Shown here: one piece after another, positions 9,415 through 18,387 of the stretch
Numbering within the stretch: the stretch's first letter is position 1
Layout of the letters: every line of letters starts with the position of its first letter
Assembly (NCBI GenBank): GCA_035533095.1
Contig: DATLUM010000050.1
Location: 245,782-309,781 of the forward strand
Source of the DNA: Acidimicrobiales bacterium
GTDB lineage: Bacteria; Actinomycetota; Acidimicrobiia; Acidimicrobiales; Palsa-688
Direction of reading: 5' to 3'
DNA length: 64,000 nucleotides
Made by a program: the position numbers and the translations under genes
The notes under the pieces: generated by a model
What the model was told of the DNA's origin: nothing
The model's database searches: none
What the model saw: only the letters and a program-made list of their open reading frames with translations

Positions 9415-9916
9415 TCCCGACCGGTCTCGGGCGTTGCGGGCTGCCATGGCAGCGGTACTGCTCGCCGCTTCGGTGGCGGCCTGCGCAGGAGGCCAGCGGC
9501 CGCGAGCAACGGGGCCCACGACGACACTTGTGACCGTGGACCGATGGACGCCGCCGGTCTTGACGGGCGGACCGAGCACTGAGAACTTCTGCACCGCAGT
9601 CGTCGCGACGTACAAGCACATGGCGCAGCTCTCCTTCGCCGCCAACGACAAGGTCCGCAAGCAGTTCCTCGGCGACTACGTGGCCGAAGCCCCGACGATG
9701 ATCGCCTCCGCGCCCCCGGAAATCGCACCCGACGCAAAGTTGTACATCGAAAGCGTCGCCGAGATCCTCGCCGATCTGCAACGAGCCGGCCTGAACGGGA
9801 AGAAGATCAGCGATCCCCAGCTCGCCCAGCTGTTGCTCGATCCGAAGGTGAAGGCGGCAGGCAGCAACGTGATCGGTTTCGTGCAGACGAACTGCCACTA
9901 CTCCATCGGAACCTGA
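9392..9916 (+). CDS. small putative lipoprotein, Mce-locus linked
   Basis: A 174-residue protein with an Arg-rich n-region, a short hydrophobic stretch and a lipobox-like SVAAC (Cys31), then an Ala/Thr/Pro linker and a helical domain with two further cysteines (FCTAVVATYKH and TNCHYS). I do not recognise it. The TTG start at 9392 gives a proper charged n-region and a 23-nt overlap with the previous gene; ATG at 9446 is the alternative but leaves a very short signal. Context implies export to the membrane face next to the Mce system. Confidence 0.6.
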   Translation: MRYTRRRDPDRSRALRAAMAAVLLAASVAACAGGQRPRATGPTTTLVTVDRWTPPVLTGGPSTENFCTAVVATYKHMAQLSFAANDKVRKQFLGDYVAEAPTMIASAPPEIAPDAKLYIESVAEILADLQRAGLNGKKISDPQLAQLLLDPKVKAAGSNVIGFVQTNCHYSIGT

Positions 9917-9931
9917 ACTCCCGGAGGCAAC

Positions 9932-11581
9932 GTGCCCGATCCCCTCAAAGACCTCGCCCAGCTGGCACGGATGCTCATGCGGCTCCCTGTCGAGACGCGG
10001 GCGTTCGCCACGCTCGTTGGCGCGGGGATGCTGGGGCCCGAGCGGCCGGACAGGCTCTTCGCGATGTACCAGGCACTGGATCGCTACGGCGTGATGGGTG
10101 CGGCGGTGACCGCCGCCGCGATCCGCCACGGGGACAGGCCGGCTCTGTCGGACGATCTGGGGTCGTTGACCTACGACCAGATGGAAAGGCGTTCCAACGC
10201 TCTCGCCAACGCCCTCAGAGCGCGCGGCGTGGGACCCGGGTCGGGCGTGGGCATCCTGTGCCGCAACCACAGAGGCATATACGACGCCAGCTACGCGGTG
10301 CTGAAACTCGGCGGGCGTGCCCTGTACCTCAACACCGATTTCTCCGCTCCGCAGGCGGCCGAGGTCTGCGCTCGCGAGGGAGTGGAGGCTCTCGTCTACG
10401 ACGAGGAGTTCTCAGATACCGTCGCCAAGGCGAAGGCACCCAAGGGACGATTCGTCGCGTGGACCGACGACCCGTCGCGCTGCGCCGGCGACGGCCCGAC
10501 GATCGAGTCGTTGATCACCGCCGGCAACCCCGAGCCGCCGTCGCCGCCGGGAGTCCAAGGCACCGTGGTGATACTCACCAGCGGGACCACGGGAACGCCG
10601 AAGGGTGCCAATAGGGCGAACCCGCGCTCTCTCGTAGCCCCGGCGGCCATCCTGTCGATGATCCCGTTCCGAAGCAGGGAATCGACCTTTGTCGCGTCCC
10701 CAGTCCACCACGCTTGGGGGCTCGGCATCTCGGTCCTCGCGTTGGGGTTGGGCTCGACGATCGTGGTCCGGCGTCGTTTCGACCCGGAGACGACGATCGT
10801 CGCTCTCGTGGAGCACCGTTGCAGCGCGCTGACCCTCGTCCCCGTGATTCTCAACCGGCTCCTCATGGCCGCGGGCGAGAGGATCGCTTCGGCCGATCTT
10901 TCATCCCTCCGGATAATCGCCTCGAGCGGAGCACAACTGCCGGCGTCGCTAGCCCGGGGCGCCATGGACGCCTTCGGAGAGATCGTCTACAACCTCTACG
11001 GGTCTACCGAGGTCGCGTGGGCCACCATCGCCACGCCGGAGGACCTCCGGGCCGCGCCGGGATGCGCTGGAAGGGCTCCGCTCGGGACCACCGTCCGCCT
11101 ATACGACGACGCGGGGCGACGCGTCCCAGCCGGGACGGTCGGCCGCATCTTCGTCGGCAGCGGAATGGAGTTCGGCGGTTACACCGGCGGCGGGACCAAG
11201 GAGGTGATCGACGGCCTCATGTCGACAGGAGATGTCGGTCACTTCGACGAGAACAGCCGGTTGTGGGTAGACGGGCGGGACGACGAGATGATCGTCTCGG
11301 GCGGCGAGAACGTGTTCCCGCGAGAGATCGAGGAACTCCTCTCCGCCCACGAGGCCATCGCCGAAGCTGCCGCCGTGGGCGTCGACGACGAGGAATTCGG
11401 CCAGCGGCTCAAGGCTTTCGTAGTCCTCAGAGACGGTTTCGAACTCGACGAGCAGGCGGTCAAAGACCACGTCCGCTCCAATCTCGCCCGCTACAAGGTC
11501 CCACGGGAAGTCGTCTTCGTGGACGAGCTGCCCCGCAACCCTTCGGGCAAGATCCTCAAGCGGGAACTGGCGCGTCCCTGA
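9932..11581 (+). CDS. acyl-CoA synthetase (AMP-binding, FadD-type)
   Basis: A 549-residue ANL-superfamily ligase that activates a carboxylic acid with ATP to an acyl-AMP and then acyl-CoA. Visible motifs are the P-loop SGTTGTPKGA (about residue 215), YGSTE, the hinge motif DGRDDEMIVSGGENVFP and the C-terminal catalytic lysine region PSGKILKREL. GTG at 9932 is preceded by GGAGG at 9923-9927. Directly following the Mce operon, it probably activates the imported lipid. Exact chain length or sterol side-chain specificity cannot be told. Confidence 0.9.
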   Translation: MPDPLKDLAQLARMLMRLPVETRAFATLVGAGMLGPERPDRLFAMYQALDRYGVMGAAVTAAAIRHGDRPALSDDLGSLTYDQMERRSNALANALRARGVGPGSGVGILCRNHRGIYDASYAVLKLGGRALYLNTDFSAPQAAEVCAREGVEALVYDEEFSDTVAKAKAPKGRFVAWTDDPSRCAGDGPTIESLITAGNPEPPSPPGVQGTVVILTSGTTGTPKGANRANPRSLVAPAAILSMIPFRSRESTFVASPVHHAWGLGISVLALGLGSTIVVRRRFDPETTIVALVEHRCSALTLVPVILNRLLMAAGERIASADLSSLRIIASSGAQLPASLARGAMDAFGEIVYNLYGSTEVAWATIATPEDLRAAPGCAGRAPLGTTVRLYDDAGRRVPAGTVGRIFVGSGMEFGGYTGGGTKEVIDGLMSTGDVGHFDENSRLWVDGRDDEMIVSGGENVFPREIEELLSAHEAIAEAAAVGVDDEEFGQRLKAFVVLRDGFELDEQAVKDHVRSNLARYKVPREVVFVDELPRNPSGKILKRELARP

Positions 11582-11603
11582 CCGGCCGGGTGAACATGGC
11601 CCG

Positions 11604-13070
11604 GTGAGCGAACCGGCCACGGATCCCGAAACAGCCGTTCGCAGGCCGGCATCCGACTTCGGCACGACCGCGGTCCGCAGCCAGTTCCGCGGCCCCTACG
11701 CGGACGGACCGCCGCCGGAAGACCTCGTCGTCGAAGTCCCGTCTATCGACGCGTTCGGATTCGCGGAGCTGGTCCGCCTGGTCACGGTGTACGTGACCCT
11801 GTCCCTGCGGATCATGCGGCGACTGGTGGCCTGGGCCGTGTGGCCGTGGCGAAAGAAGGTCTTCTCGGTTGCCTCCCGCGGGGCGGTCGACGGGCTGATC
11901 GCTCTCGGCCCCACCTACGTGAAGCTCGGACAGATCATCGCCTCGTCTCCCGGCCTGTTCCCGCAGCCGCTCGCGACGGCGGCGCAGCGCTGCCTCGACG
12001 AGGTGCCGCCGTTCGACGGGAAGACAGCGAGCGAGATGATCCGCAAGGACCTCGGAATTCGGCCCGCGGCCATCTTCAAGCACTTCGACGAAATCCCGCT
12101 CTCGGCCGCATCCATCGGGCAGGTGCACGCGTGCGTGCTGCCAGATGGATGCGAGGCGGTCATCAAGCTCCAGCGTCCGAACATCCGCAAGCGCATGACC
12201 ACCGACCTGCGCATCATGCACCGCCTGGCGAAGACGATGGAACGCCACTTCGAATTCGCCCGCAACGCCAACGCGGTCGCCCTGGTCGAAGACCTCCATT
12301 CGGTCACCTTCAACGAGTTGAACCCGGCTCTCGAAGCCTCGAGGCAGTACCACTTCCGCGAGAAGATCGGGGCGTTCGGCGACAACAGGTGGGTGACCGC
12401 GCCGGAGATCTACTGGGACTACTGCGGCCCCCACATGATCTGCATGGAACGCATGACCGGTATTCCTATGGACGAGTTCGACGCCATCCGCCAGCGGGGA
12501 ATCGACGGAGAGCTCGTCCTGCGCCGGGGCGCCAAGACGTGGCTCGAGGCGGTCCTGATCCACGGCCCTTTCCACGGTGACATGCACGCGGGGAACCTGT
12601 GGGTGCTCGACGACGGGAGATCCAGCTACCTCGACTTTGGCATCATGGGAGAGGTCCCCGACGAGTACAAGAGCCTCATAAAGGACCTGCTGTTCACCTT
12701 CATGTTCGACCAGGACTTCTCGAGGATCGCCCGGGCGTACAAGCGCTTGGGGCTGATCAGCGAGGAGATGGGGAGTGACGAGGACGTGGGCCTGAGGATC
12801 AAGATGGTGGTTGCGCCGATGCTCGGCAACGCCGCCTCGATGAGCCTCGGCGACTTCATCGTGTCCTCGCTCGAGATGATGAAGCAGTATGGGATGACTG
12901 CTCCGAAGGAGATGGTGCTGTTCTCCAAGCAGATGCTCTACATGGAGCGTTACATCAAAGGGCTGGCCCCGGAGTGGCAGATCGCCACAGACGTGTACCT
13001 TGTCAAGAACATCTTTCCCGAGGACGCCGCCCGCAAGGCCGCAGAGTGCGGGATCGTCTTCCCCGACTGA
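11604..13070 (+). CDS. ABC1/ADCK (UbiB) family atypical kinase
   Basis: A 488-residue protein with the ABC1/ADCK signature: KLGQ motif (about residue 105), Ala-rich SAASIGQVHA loop, AVIKLQRP lysine, catalytic HGDMHAGNL (about residue 325) and LDFG metal-binding motif. The family comprises atypical protein-kinase-like ATPases linked to quinone or lipid homeostasis; actinobacterial members are mostly uncharacterised. The GTG start at 11604 follows fadD by 22 nt. It precedes an alpha/beta hydrolase gene. Confidence 0.88.
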   Translation: MSEPATDPETAVRRPASDFGTTAVRSQFRGPYADGPPPEDLVVEVPSIDAFGFAELVRLVTVYVTLSLRIMRRLVAWAVWPWRKKVFSVASRGAVDGLIALGPTYVKLGQIIASSPGLFPQPLATAAQRCLDEVPPFDGKTASEMIRKDLGIRPAAIFKHFDEIPLSAASIGQVHACVLPDGCEAVIKLQRPNIRKRMTTDLRIMHRLAKTMERHFEFARNANAVALVEDLHSVTFNELNPALEASRQYHFREKIGAFGDNRWVTAPEIYWDYCGPHMICMERMTGIPMDEFDAIRQRGIDGELVLRRGAKTWLEAVLIHGPFHGDMHAGNLWVLDDGRSSYLDFGIMGEVPDEYKSLIKDLLFTFMFDQDFSRIARAYKRLGLISEEMGSDEDVGLRIKMVVAPMLGNAASMSLGDFIVSSLEMMKQYGMTAPKEMVLFSKQMLYMERYIKGLAPEWQIATDVYLVKNIFPEDAARKAAECGIVFPD

Positions 13071-13125
13071 GGTTTGCTCGTGCGCATCACCCATTTGGAC
13101 ACGTCGACGGGCAAGGCTTGAAGCT

Positions 13126-14328
13126 GTGAGCATCGAGTCTTTGAGAAACCGGGGGCAGTCGAACCCCCCTGACCCCGAAATCCGCAATCTCCGGAGCCTG
13201 GACGGGGGCGACACCGACGGTAGCTCCTGGAAGGAGCTGATCCCGCCGTCAGGCATCCGCTCGCAAACCGTGGCCCTGATGGACATGGGGTTGCGCACGG
13301 GGCTCGCCTCGCTGCTCGCGGCCACCGCGGGACCGGCGACGTTGCTGCGCACGTCTGGGCGGGCGCAGCGCAAGGCGGTCCAGTTCTTCGCGGATCTCGC
13401 CGATTCCAACGACCCGGCCTCGGTGTTCACGATGCCGCCAGAGGTCGAGGTTCGGGCTCGCAGGCTGGGGCGTCAGCCGTGGGCACCCCGTGTCGGGCAC
13501 GTGGACCTGCTCACGTTCCTCAGCCCGTACGAACCGGCTTGCCCGGATCTCGCGGAGTCGTACAAGGCCCACCGCCGCAACTCGATAGCCCGCGCCCAGC
13601 ACTGGCGTCACGAGGACGGGCCAAGGCCCACGATCCTGGTCGTGCACGGGTTCACCGGATCGCCGTACTGGTTCAACAGCACCTTCTTCTCCTTGCCGTG
13701 GTTCTACAGTCACGGGTGCGACGTCGTGCTCGTGACGCTGCCGTTCCACGGGGGACGCAACGACCGCCTCGCGCCCTTCAGCGGCTCGGGCCTGTTCAGA
13801 GACGGCCTGGGCCATTTTCACGAGGGCATGTTGCAGAGCGTTTGCGACATTCGGGTCGTGATCGACTACCTCCGTGCTGGAGGAGTCGAGCACATAGGCA
13901 TCACCGGCCTTTCGCTCGGCGGGTACCTGACGGCCCTGATGGCCGCGCTCGAACCCCGACTCCACGTCTCGATACCGAACTCGGCGGTCACGGACCTCGC
14001 CGGCCTGATCGACGGTTGGTTCCCTGCGGGCCACGTCCTCAAAGCCGGCCTGCGGCAGGGCGGGATAGCCGAGGAGGCTTTCCGGGCGTCCATGAGCGTG
14101 CACAGCCCGCTGCACTACCCGCCTGTGCTGGCCAAGGACCGCCTGTTCGTCATCGGCGGCCTCGGCGACAGGCTGGCTCCCCCCGAGCAGTCGGCCAGGC
14201 TCATACAGCACTGGGGGCGCCCGAAGACTCACTGGTTCCAGGGGAGCCATATCCTCCACGTCGGCCGCGCCCACTACCTTCGGGAGATCGGCCGTTTCCT
14301 GAAGGCGACCGGTTTCAGCCCCGGCTAG
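13126..14328 (+). CDS. alpha/beta hydrolase
   Basis: A 400-residue hydrolase. The oxyanion-side HGFTGSPYWF (about residue 175), nucleophile elbow GLSLGG (about residue 262), acid GGLGDRLAPPEQ and histidine in the C-terminal SHILHVGRAH segment give a complete Ser-Asp-His triad. The ~120-residue N-terminal extension is polar and then helical. The overall pattern resembles the ABHD18 (DUF2048) type, but substrate is unknown. GTG at 13126 was chosen because it follows the kinase stop by 55 nt; the frame is open upstream only inside that gene. Confidence 0.8.
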   Translation: MSIESLRNRGQSNPPDPEIRNLRSLDGGDTDGSSWKELIPPSGIRSQTVALMDMGLRTGLASLLAATAGPATLLRTSGRAQRKAVQFFADLADSNDPASVFTMPPEVEVRARRLGRQPWAPRVGHVDLLTFLSPYEPACPDLAESYKAHRRNSIARAQHWRHEDGPRPTILVVHGFTGSPYWFNSTFFSLPWFYSHGCDVVLVTLPFHGGRNDRLAPFSGSGLFRDGLGHFHEGMLQSVCDIRVVIDYLRAGGVEHIGITGLSLGGYLTALMAALEPRLHVSIPNSAVTDLAGLIDGWFPAGHVLKAGLRQGGIAEEAFRASMSVHSPLHYPPVLAKDRLFVIGGLGDRLAPPEQSARLIQHWGRPKTHWFQGSHILHVGRAHYLREIGRFLKATGFSPG

Positions 14329-14335
14329 GAGGAAG

Positions 14336-15085
14336 ATGTTGCAGAACCGCCCGGCGAGAACGGATATCGCGGGTGCCGGCAGGGCGGAGCTGCGGATCCG
14401 GGCCGGGGCCCTGGCCGCCGGCGCTGCGTTGCTGGCATCCCTCGGCGCCGCCTGCTCGAGCGGTAAACCAGCGAACGCGCAGTCTCTTCTCAGCTCAGCG
14501 AAGGCGACACTGGACAACACGCCGTCCGCACATTTCACCCTTTCGAGCACCAACGCCACGACGTCGGGCGGCACCACGATCACCGGCGGGCAGGGGGACA
14601 TGCAGCGGCCCGACAAGCTGAAGGGTTCGCTCGACGTCGTCGTACGGGGCGTCAACGCAAGCGTTCAGGTGGTTGCGGTCGGAGACCAGGTGTACGCCAA
14701 GCTGCCGTTCGCGGCAACGTTCTCGAAGATCGACCCCTCGACGTTCGGGCTCGGCAACCCGTCGCAGATGTTCGACCCCAGCAGCGGTCTGTCTACGCTT
14801 CTCAGCGTGGCGAGCGGCGCGAAGGTGACCGGCCAGGAGCGCATCAACGGCGAGCTGGTGGATGAGGTGAGCGCGACGGTCCCCGGATCTGCCGTGCCGG
14901 TCCTGCCGGACGCGAACCCGAGTGCCCCCGTCCGGCTGGTGGCGGCGATAGACCCTGGCAACCACCAGCTGCGAAGGGTGACCCTTACCGGTCCGTTCGT
15001 GAAGGCGAACGCGTCGAGCACATTCACGCTCACGCTCACGTCCTACGGCGAGAAGGTTCAGATCACCCTCCCCCCGGCGTCCTGA
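14336..15085 (+). CDS. lprG: LprG/LppX-family lipoprotein
   Basis: A 249-residue lipoprotein: long charged N-terminus, hydrophobic stretch, lipobox GAAC (Cys near residue 41), then an LppX/LprA/LprF/LprG-type domain (AHFTLSST, GDQVYAKLPFA, KVTGQERINGELVDEVSATVPG). LprG proteins have a hydrophobic cavity that binds acylated glycolipids and hand them to the envelope with the MFS pump P55. An AGGAGGA element sits just before ATG 14336. The next gene, 7 nt downstream, is a P55-like MFS, matching the mycobacterial lprG-Rv1410c operon. Confidence 0.82.
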   Translation: MLQNRPARTDIAGAGRAELRIRAGALAAGAALLASLGAACSSGKPANAQSLLSSAKATLDNTPSAHFTLSSTNATTSGGTTITGGQGDMQRPDKLKGSLDVVVRGVNASVQVVAVGDQVYAKLPFAATFSKIDPSTFGLGNPSQMFDPSSGLSTLLSVASGAKVTGQERINGELVDEVSATVPGSAVPVLPDANPSAPVRLVAAIDPGNHQLRRVTLTGPFVKANASSTFTLTLTSYGEKVQITLPPAS

Positions 15086-15092
15086 TCACGGC

Positions 15093-17012
15093 GTGACCAC
15101 TGGGATTTCCGAGGTCGGAGAAGCCGGCGGGGCCGCCGACCAAGCGGCCGGCCGGCGCGACCGGTGGCGCCTCGGCCTCGCGGCGTTCGCCGTGTTGCTT
15201 GCCGCCGCCGACACCTATGTCGTGGTCGTCGCGCTCCCGTCGATCATGGCCGGCGTCGGCATCGGCCTCGACAGGCTGCAGCGCGCCACGCCGATCATCA
15301 GCGGGTTCCTCCTCGGCTACACCGCGGTCCTGCCGCTCATCGGCAGGCTCGCCGACGTCGCCGGAACCGATCCGGTCTTCGCTGGCTGCCTGACAGCGTT
15401 CGCGGGAGGCTCGGTGATCACCGCGACGGCGCACTCGTTGCCGGTGGTGGTGCTGGGCCGGGCGCTGCAGGGCATAGGCGGCGGCGGGCTCGTCCCGGTG
15501 ACGTTGGCCATCGTGGCGTCGCGGTGGGCACCCGACGCGCGCGGCCTGCCGCTCGGCGTCGTGGGGGCCCTCCAGGAGTTGGGCAGCGTGCTGGGGCCGC
15601 TGTACGGCGCAGGCATCGTCGCCGTGGCCTCGTGGCGGGCGATCTTCTGGATCAACGTCCCTGTGACCATCGTCGTAGGTGCCGGGTTCGTCGCGGCGAG
15701 GCGATGGGGGCCGGGGGCGCCGGCCACGACAGGGCGGTCGGCCAGGAGGGGAGCGGCGGCCAGGAGGGGAGCGCCGCCGCCCACGACGGGGGCGCCGGCC
15801 GGCACAGGAGGGCTTTCGGATCGACGGACGCGAATCGACGTCGTGGGGCCGGTCCTGGGGATCGCCGGCGCGCTCGCTGTGATAGTCGGGCTCGACGCCC
15901 CGGACGTGCTGGCCAACAGTGCCTCGGTCGGCCAGGTCTACACACCGCTCGCCGGCGGCCAATGGTCCCCGTTCACCACCCCGATCGTCCTCGCCGGATT
16001 CGGCCTACTGGCTGCCTTCGCCGCATGGGAAGCGGTCGCACCGTGGAAGGTGAGACCCCTCTTCCACCTCGCGAAAGCTCCGGGCGCCTTCCGCCAGGCG
16101 GACATACCCGGCGCGACGCTCGCAGCCGGCGTGCTGGCGTGCATCGTCGTGGTGTTCTCGACCGCCGACGCCAGCAAGCAGGTGCTCGCTTCGAGCGCGC
16201 CGATCGTCGCCCCGCTCGCCGTAGTCCTGGCGGTCGCGTTCGTGGTGCGCGAACGCACGGCGAAGGTGCCGCTGGTCCGCTTCGGGCGGCTCGCGGCCGC
16301 GCCGGCGTGGGGTTCGCTGCTCGTCAACCTCGCTCTCGGCGGTGGCCTGATGGCAGCGCTCATCGACGTCCCGCTCTTCGCCAGAGCCACGGTCGACCCC
16401 AAGTCCGAGGTCGCGGCGGCTCTCGTGTTGGTCCGCTTCCTGGTCGCCGTGCCGATCGGAGCTCTCGCGGGCGGCTTCCTGTGCCGGACCCGAGCCCTCG
16501 CGCCCTACGTCGCGGGGTTCGGGATGGCGGTGGCGACCGGATCCTTCGTGCTGATGACCACGTGGTCCGCCACCGCCTTGGGCGGGGGGCCGCGTGGCAG
16601 CGATGCCGAGTTGGTGGCTTGCGGGCTCGGTTTCGGTCTGGCGATAGCGCCGGTCAACGTGGCGATCCTCGGCGCCGTCGACTCGGGAGTCCACGCGTTG
16701 GCGAGCGCGCTCGCGGTGGTCGCCCGGACGATCGGGATGCTCGCCGGGCTGTCGGCTCTCACGGCGGTCGCGCTACACCGCTTCTACCATGCTCAGGCGA
16801 AGATCGGATCGCCGATCGCGCTGTGCCCCTCCCATCCCACCTCATGCCCCGCCTACGACCACGCGACCACCCAGGCGGTCATCACGGAGCTGCACACGAT
16901 CTTCGCCGGCGCCGCTGCGTGCACCGGCGTCGCTTGTCTACTGGCGCTCCTGCTGCTCCGGTCGAGTCACGCTTCCACGGAACGGTTCGCGGTCCGCAGG
17001 CCGGAGAGCTGA
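15093..17012 (+). CDS. MFS transporter, P55-like (DHA2 type)
   Basis: A 639-residue transporter with about 14 hydrophobic helices and the MFS motif GRLADVAG after helix 2; similar in position and type to mycobacterial P55 (Rv1410c). A low-complexity Ala/Arg/Gly/Pro insert at about residues 208-245 contains an 18-bp in-frame tandem duplication (15741-15773). GTG 15093 lies 7 nt after the lprG-like gene, implying a co-transcribed lipid-export pair. The last 46 nt overlap the oppositely oriented uracil-DNA glycosylase gene. A general drug-efflux role is the alternative. Confidence 0.82.
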   Translation: MTTGISEVGEAGGAADQAAGRRDRWRLGLAAFAVLLAAADTYVVVVALPSIMAGVGIGLDRLQRATPIISGFLLGYTAVLPLIGRLADVAGTDPVFAGCLTAFAGGSVITATAHSLPVVVLGRALQGIGGGGLVPVTLAIVASRWAPDARGLPLGVVGALQELGSVLGPLYGAGIVAVASWRAIFWINVPVTIVVGAGFVAARRWGPGAPATTGRSARRGAAARRGAPPPTTGAPAGTGGLSDRRTRIDVVGPVLGIAGALAVIVGLDAPDVLANSASVGQVYTPLAGGQWSPFTTPIVLAGFGLLAAFAAWEAVAPWKVRPLFHLAKAPGAFRQADIPGATLAAGVLACIVVVFSTADASKQVLASSAPIVAPLAVVLAVAFVVRERTAKVPLVRFGRLAAAPAWGSLLVNLALGGGLMAALIDVPLFARATVDPKSEVAAALVLVRFLVAVPIGALAGGFLCRTRALAPYVAGFGMAVATGSFVLMTTWSATALGGGPRGSDAELVACGLGFGLAIAPVNVAILGAVDSGVHALASALAVVARTIGMLAGLSALTAVALHRFYHAQAKIGSPIALCPSHPTSCPAYDHATTQAVITELHTIFAGAAACTGVACLLALLLLRSSHASTERFAVRRPES

Positions 17013-17704
17013 GCCGCTCGCTGGAAGACCGAGTCGAGCATCGGCGCCGTCAACTTCCCGGTGAAAGTGTTCTGCTGGCTGGGGTGATAGGAGCAGAGGA
17101 TCGCCGGGATCCTCTCGCCGGCGGGGATCACGACCCCGTGCCCGAACGCCGGGCGGGGTGACAGCTCGTAGAGGCGCGAGACGACGTCGTACGCGAAGCG
17201 CCCGAGGACGACGACCACCCGCAGGGACGCGAGCGCGTCGAGCTCCCGCACGAGAAAGGCGAAGCAGCGGTCGCGTTCCTCCGGTGTCGGCTTGTTCGCC
17301 GGCGGCGCGCACCGCACGGCCGAGCACACCCACGCCCCGGTGAGACGTAGACCGTCGTCGCGGGCCACACTCCTTGCCTGGTTGGCGAAGCCGGTTCGGT
17401 GCATCGACGCGAAGAGCCAGTCACCCGAACGATCACCCGTGAAGATCCTCCCCGTCCGGTTGGCGCCGTGCGCCGCCGGCGCCAGCCCGACCACGGCTAC
17501 GCGTGCCGCGGGATCGCCGAAGCCGGGAACGGGGCGCCCCCAGTACTCGTCGTTCTTGAAGGCCGCGCGCTTGACCGTCGCGACCTCCCTGCGCCACGCG
17601 ACCAGACGCGGGCAAGCGAAGCAGTCGACTATCTCCGCCGCGACCGCCTCGAGCCGCTGGACGGCATCCGGATTCGATTGCCCGCTGCGGCCGTCACCCA
17701 CCAT
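16967..17704 (-). CDS. uracil-DNA glycosylase, family 5 (UdgB) type
   Basis: A 245-residue Fe-S uracil-DNA glycosylase that removes uracil and related deaminated bases. Features are an N-terminal cysteine pair (CFACPRL), the active-site loop GLAPAAHGANRTGRIFTGD (about residue 70), a VCSAVRCAPP block with cluster cysteines and the C-terminal CSYHPSQQNTF motif, a UdgB/UdgA-like combination. ATG 17704 was chosen because a -10-like TAGTGT lies 4 nt upstream; ATG 17731 is possible and would overlap the divergent phosphomutase start. Its 3' end overlaps the convergent MFS gene by 46 nt. Confidence 0.87.
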   Translation of the reverse strand: MVGDGRSGQSNPDAVQRLEAVAAEIVDCFACPRLVAWRREVATVKRAAFKNDEYWGRPVPGFGDPAARVAVVGLAPAAHGANRTGRIFTGDRSGDWLFASMHRTGFANQARSVARDDGLRLTGAWVCSAVRCAPPANKPTPEERDRCFAFLVRELDALASLRVVVVLGRFAYDVVSRLYELSPRPAFGHGVVIPAGERIPAILCSYHPSQQNTFTGKLTAPMLDSVFQRAAQLSGLRTANRSVEA

Positions 17705-17708
17705 ATAG

Positions 17709-17718
17709 ACACTAGGTT
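17709..17718. promoter_or_regulatory. overlapping divergent -10-like elements
   Basis: The plus strand reads TAGGTT at 17713-17718, 11 nt before ATG 17730; the minus strand reads TAGTGT at 17714-17709, 4 nt before ATG 17704. Both fit T-A-N-N-N-T. They overlap at the central CTAG and would drive the glycosylase and the phosphomutase in opposite directions with little or no leader. No good -35 was seen. Confidence 0.4.
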
Positions 17719-17729
17719 GGCCGCCCGAC

Positions 17730-18377
17730 ATGGCAACCCGCGCGAGGACAACTCCACCCACGACGGTCCTGCTGGTACGGCACGGCACCACCGACACCAC
17801 CGGCAAGATCCTTCCGGGCCGCGCCGCGGGGCTGCACCTGTCGGAGGCCGGAACGGCACAAGCCGCACGCGTAGCGGAGCGTTTGGCAGCCTGGTCGGCG
17901 AAGATCACCGCCGTCTACTCATCGCCTCTCGAGCGAACCCGCGAGACGGCGGGCGCCATCGCGAAGACCCTCGGCTTGCGGGTCCACGTCGAGCGGGGGC
18001 TACTCGAATGCGATTTCGGCGAGTGGACAGGAGGTGCGCTCAAGGACCTCTCCAAGCTTCCAGAATGGTCGACGGTGCAGCGCTACCCGAGTGGGTTCCG
18101 GTTTCCCGGGGGAGAGTCCTTTGCCGGGATGCAGGCGCGGATCGTCGACACCATCGGAAAGCTGCGTGCCCGTCACGCCGGCGAAACCGTCGTCGCCGTC
18201 TCGCACGCCGACCCCATCAAAGCAGCGGTCGCGCAAGCGGTTGGCACGCACCTCGACCTGTTCCAGAGGATCGTCATCTCCCCCTGCTCGGTGACAGGCA
18301 TCGTGTACGGGGCTCATGGGCCTACTGTGCTGGCCGTCAACTCGACCGGGTCGTTGAGCGAGCTGGTGCCGTCATGA
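17730..18377 (+). CDS. histidine phosphatase / phosphomutase, MSMEG_4193 family
   Basis: A 215-residue histidine-phosphatase-superfamily protein. The catalytic RHG is in LLVRHGTTDT near the start, with GESFAGMQARI and SHADPIKAAVAQ in the second half. Size and the following DUF3090 and SCO1664-family genes identify the MSMEG_4193 family, a conserved actinobacterial trio usually near mshC (mycothiol ligase). Substrate is unknown. ATG 17730 has a -10-like hexamer 11 nt upstream. Confidence 0.85.
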   Translation: MATRARTTPPTTVLLVRHGTTDTTGKILPGRAAGLHLSEAGTAQAARVAERLAAWSAKITAVYSSPLERTRETAGAIAKTLGLRVHVERGLLECDFGEWTGGALKDLSKLPEWSTVQRYPSGFRFPGGESFAGMQARIVDTIGKLRARHAGETVVAVSHADPIKAAVAQAVGTHLDLFQRIVISPCSVTGIVYGAHGPTVLAVNSTGSLSELVPS

Positions 18378-18387
18378 GGGGCGCCCG

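Noticed and set aside
11556..13430. 624-codon minus-strand frame opposite the ABC1 kinase
   Set aside because: Antisense shadow; the plus strand encodes all ABC1/ADCK motifs.
15741..15773. 18-bp in-frame duplication in the P55-like MFS
   Set aside because: It only lengthens a low-complexity Ala/Arg/Gly linker, a common slippage product.
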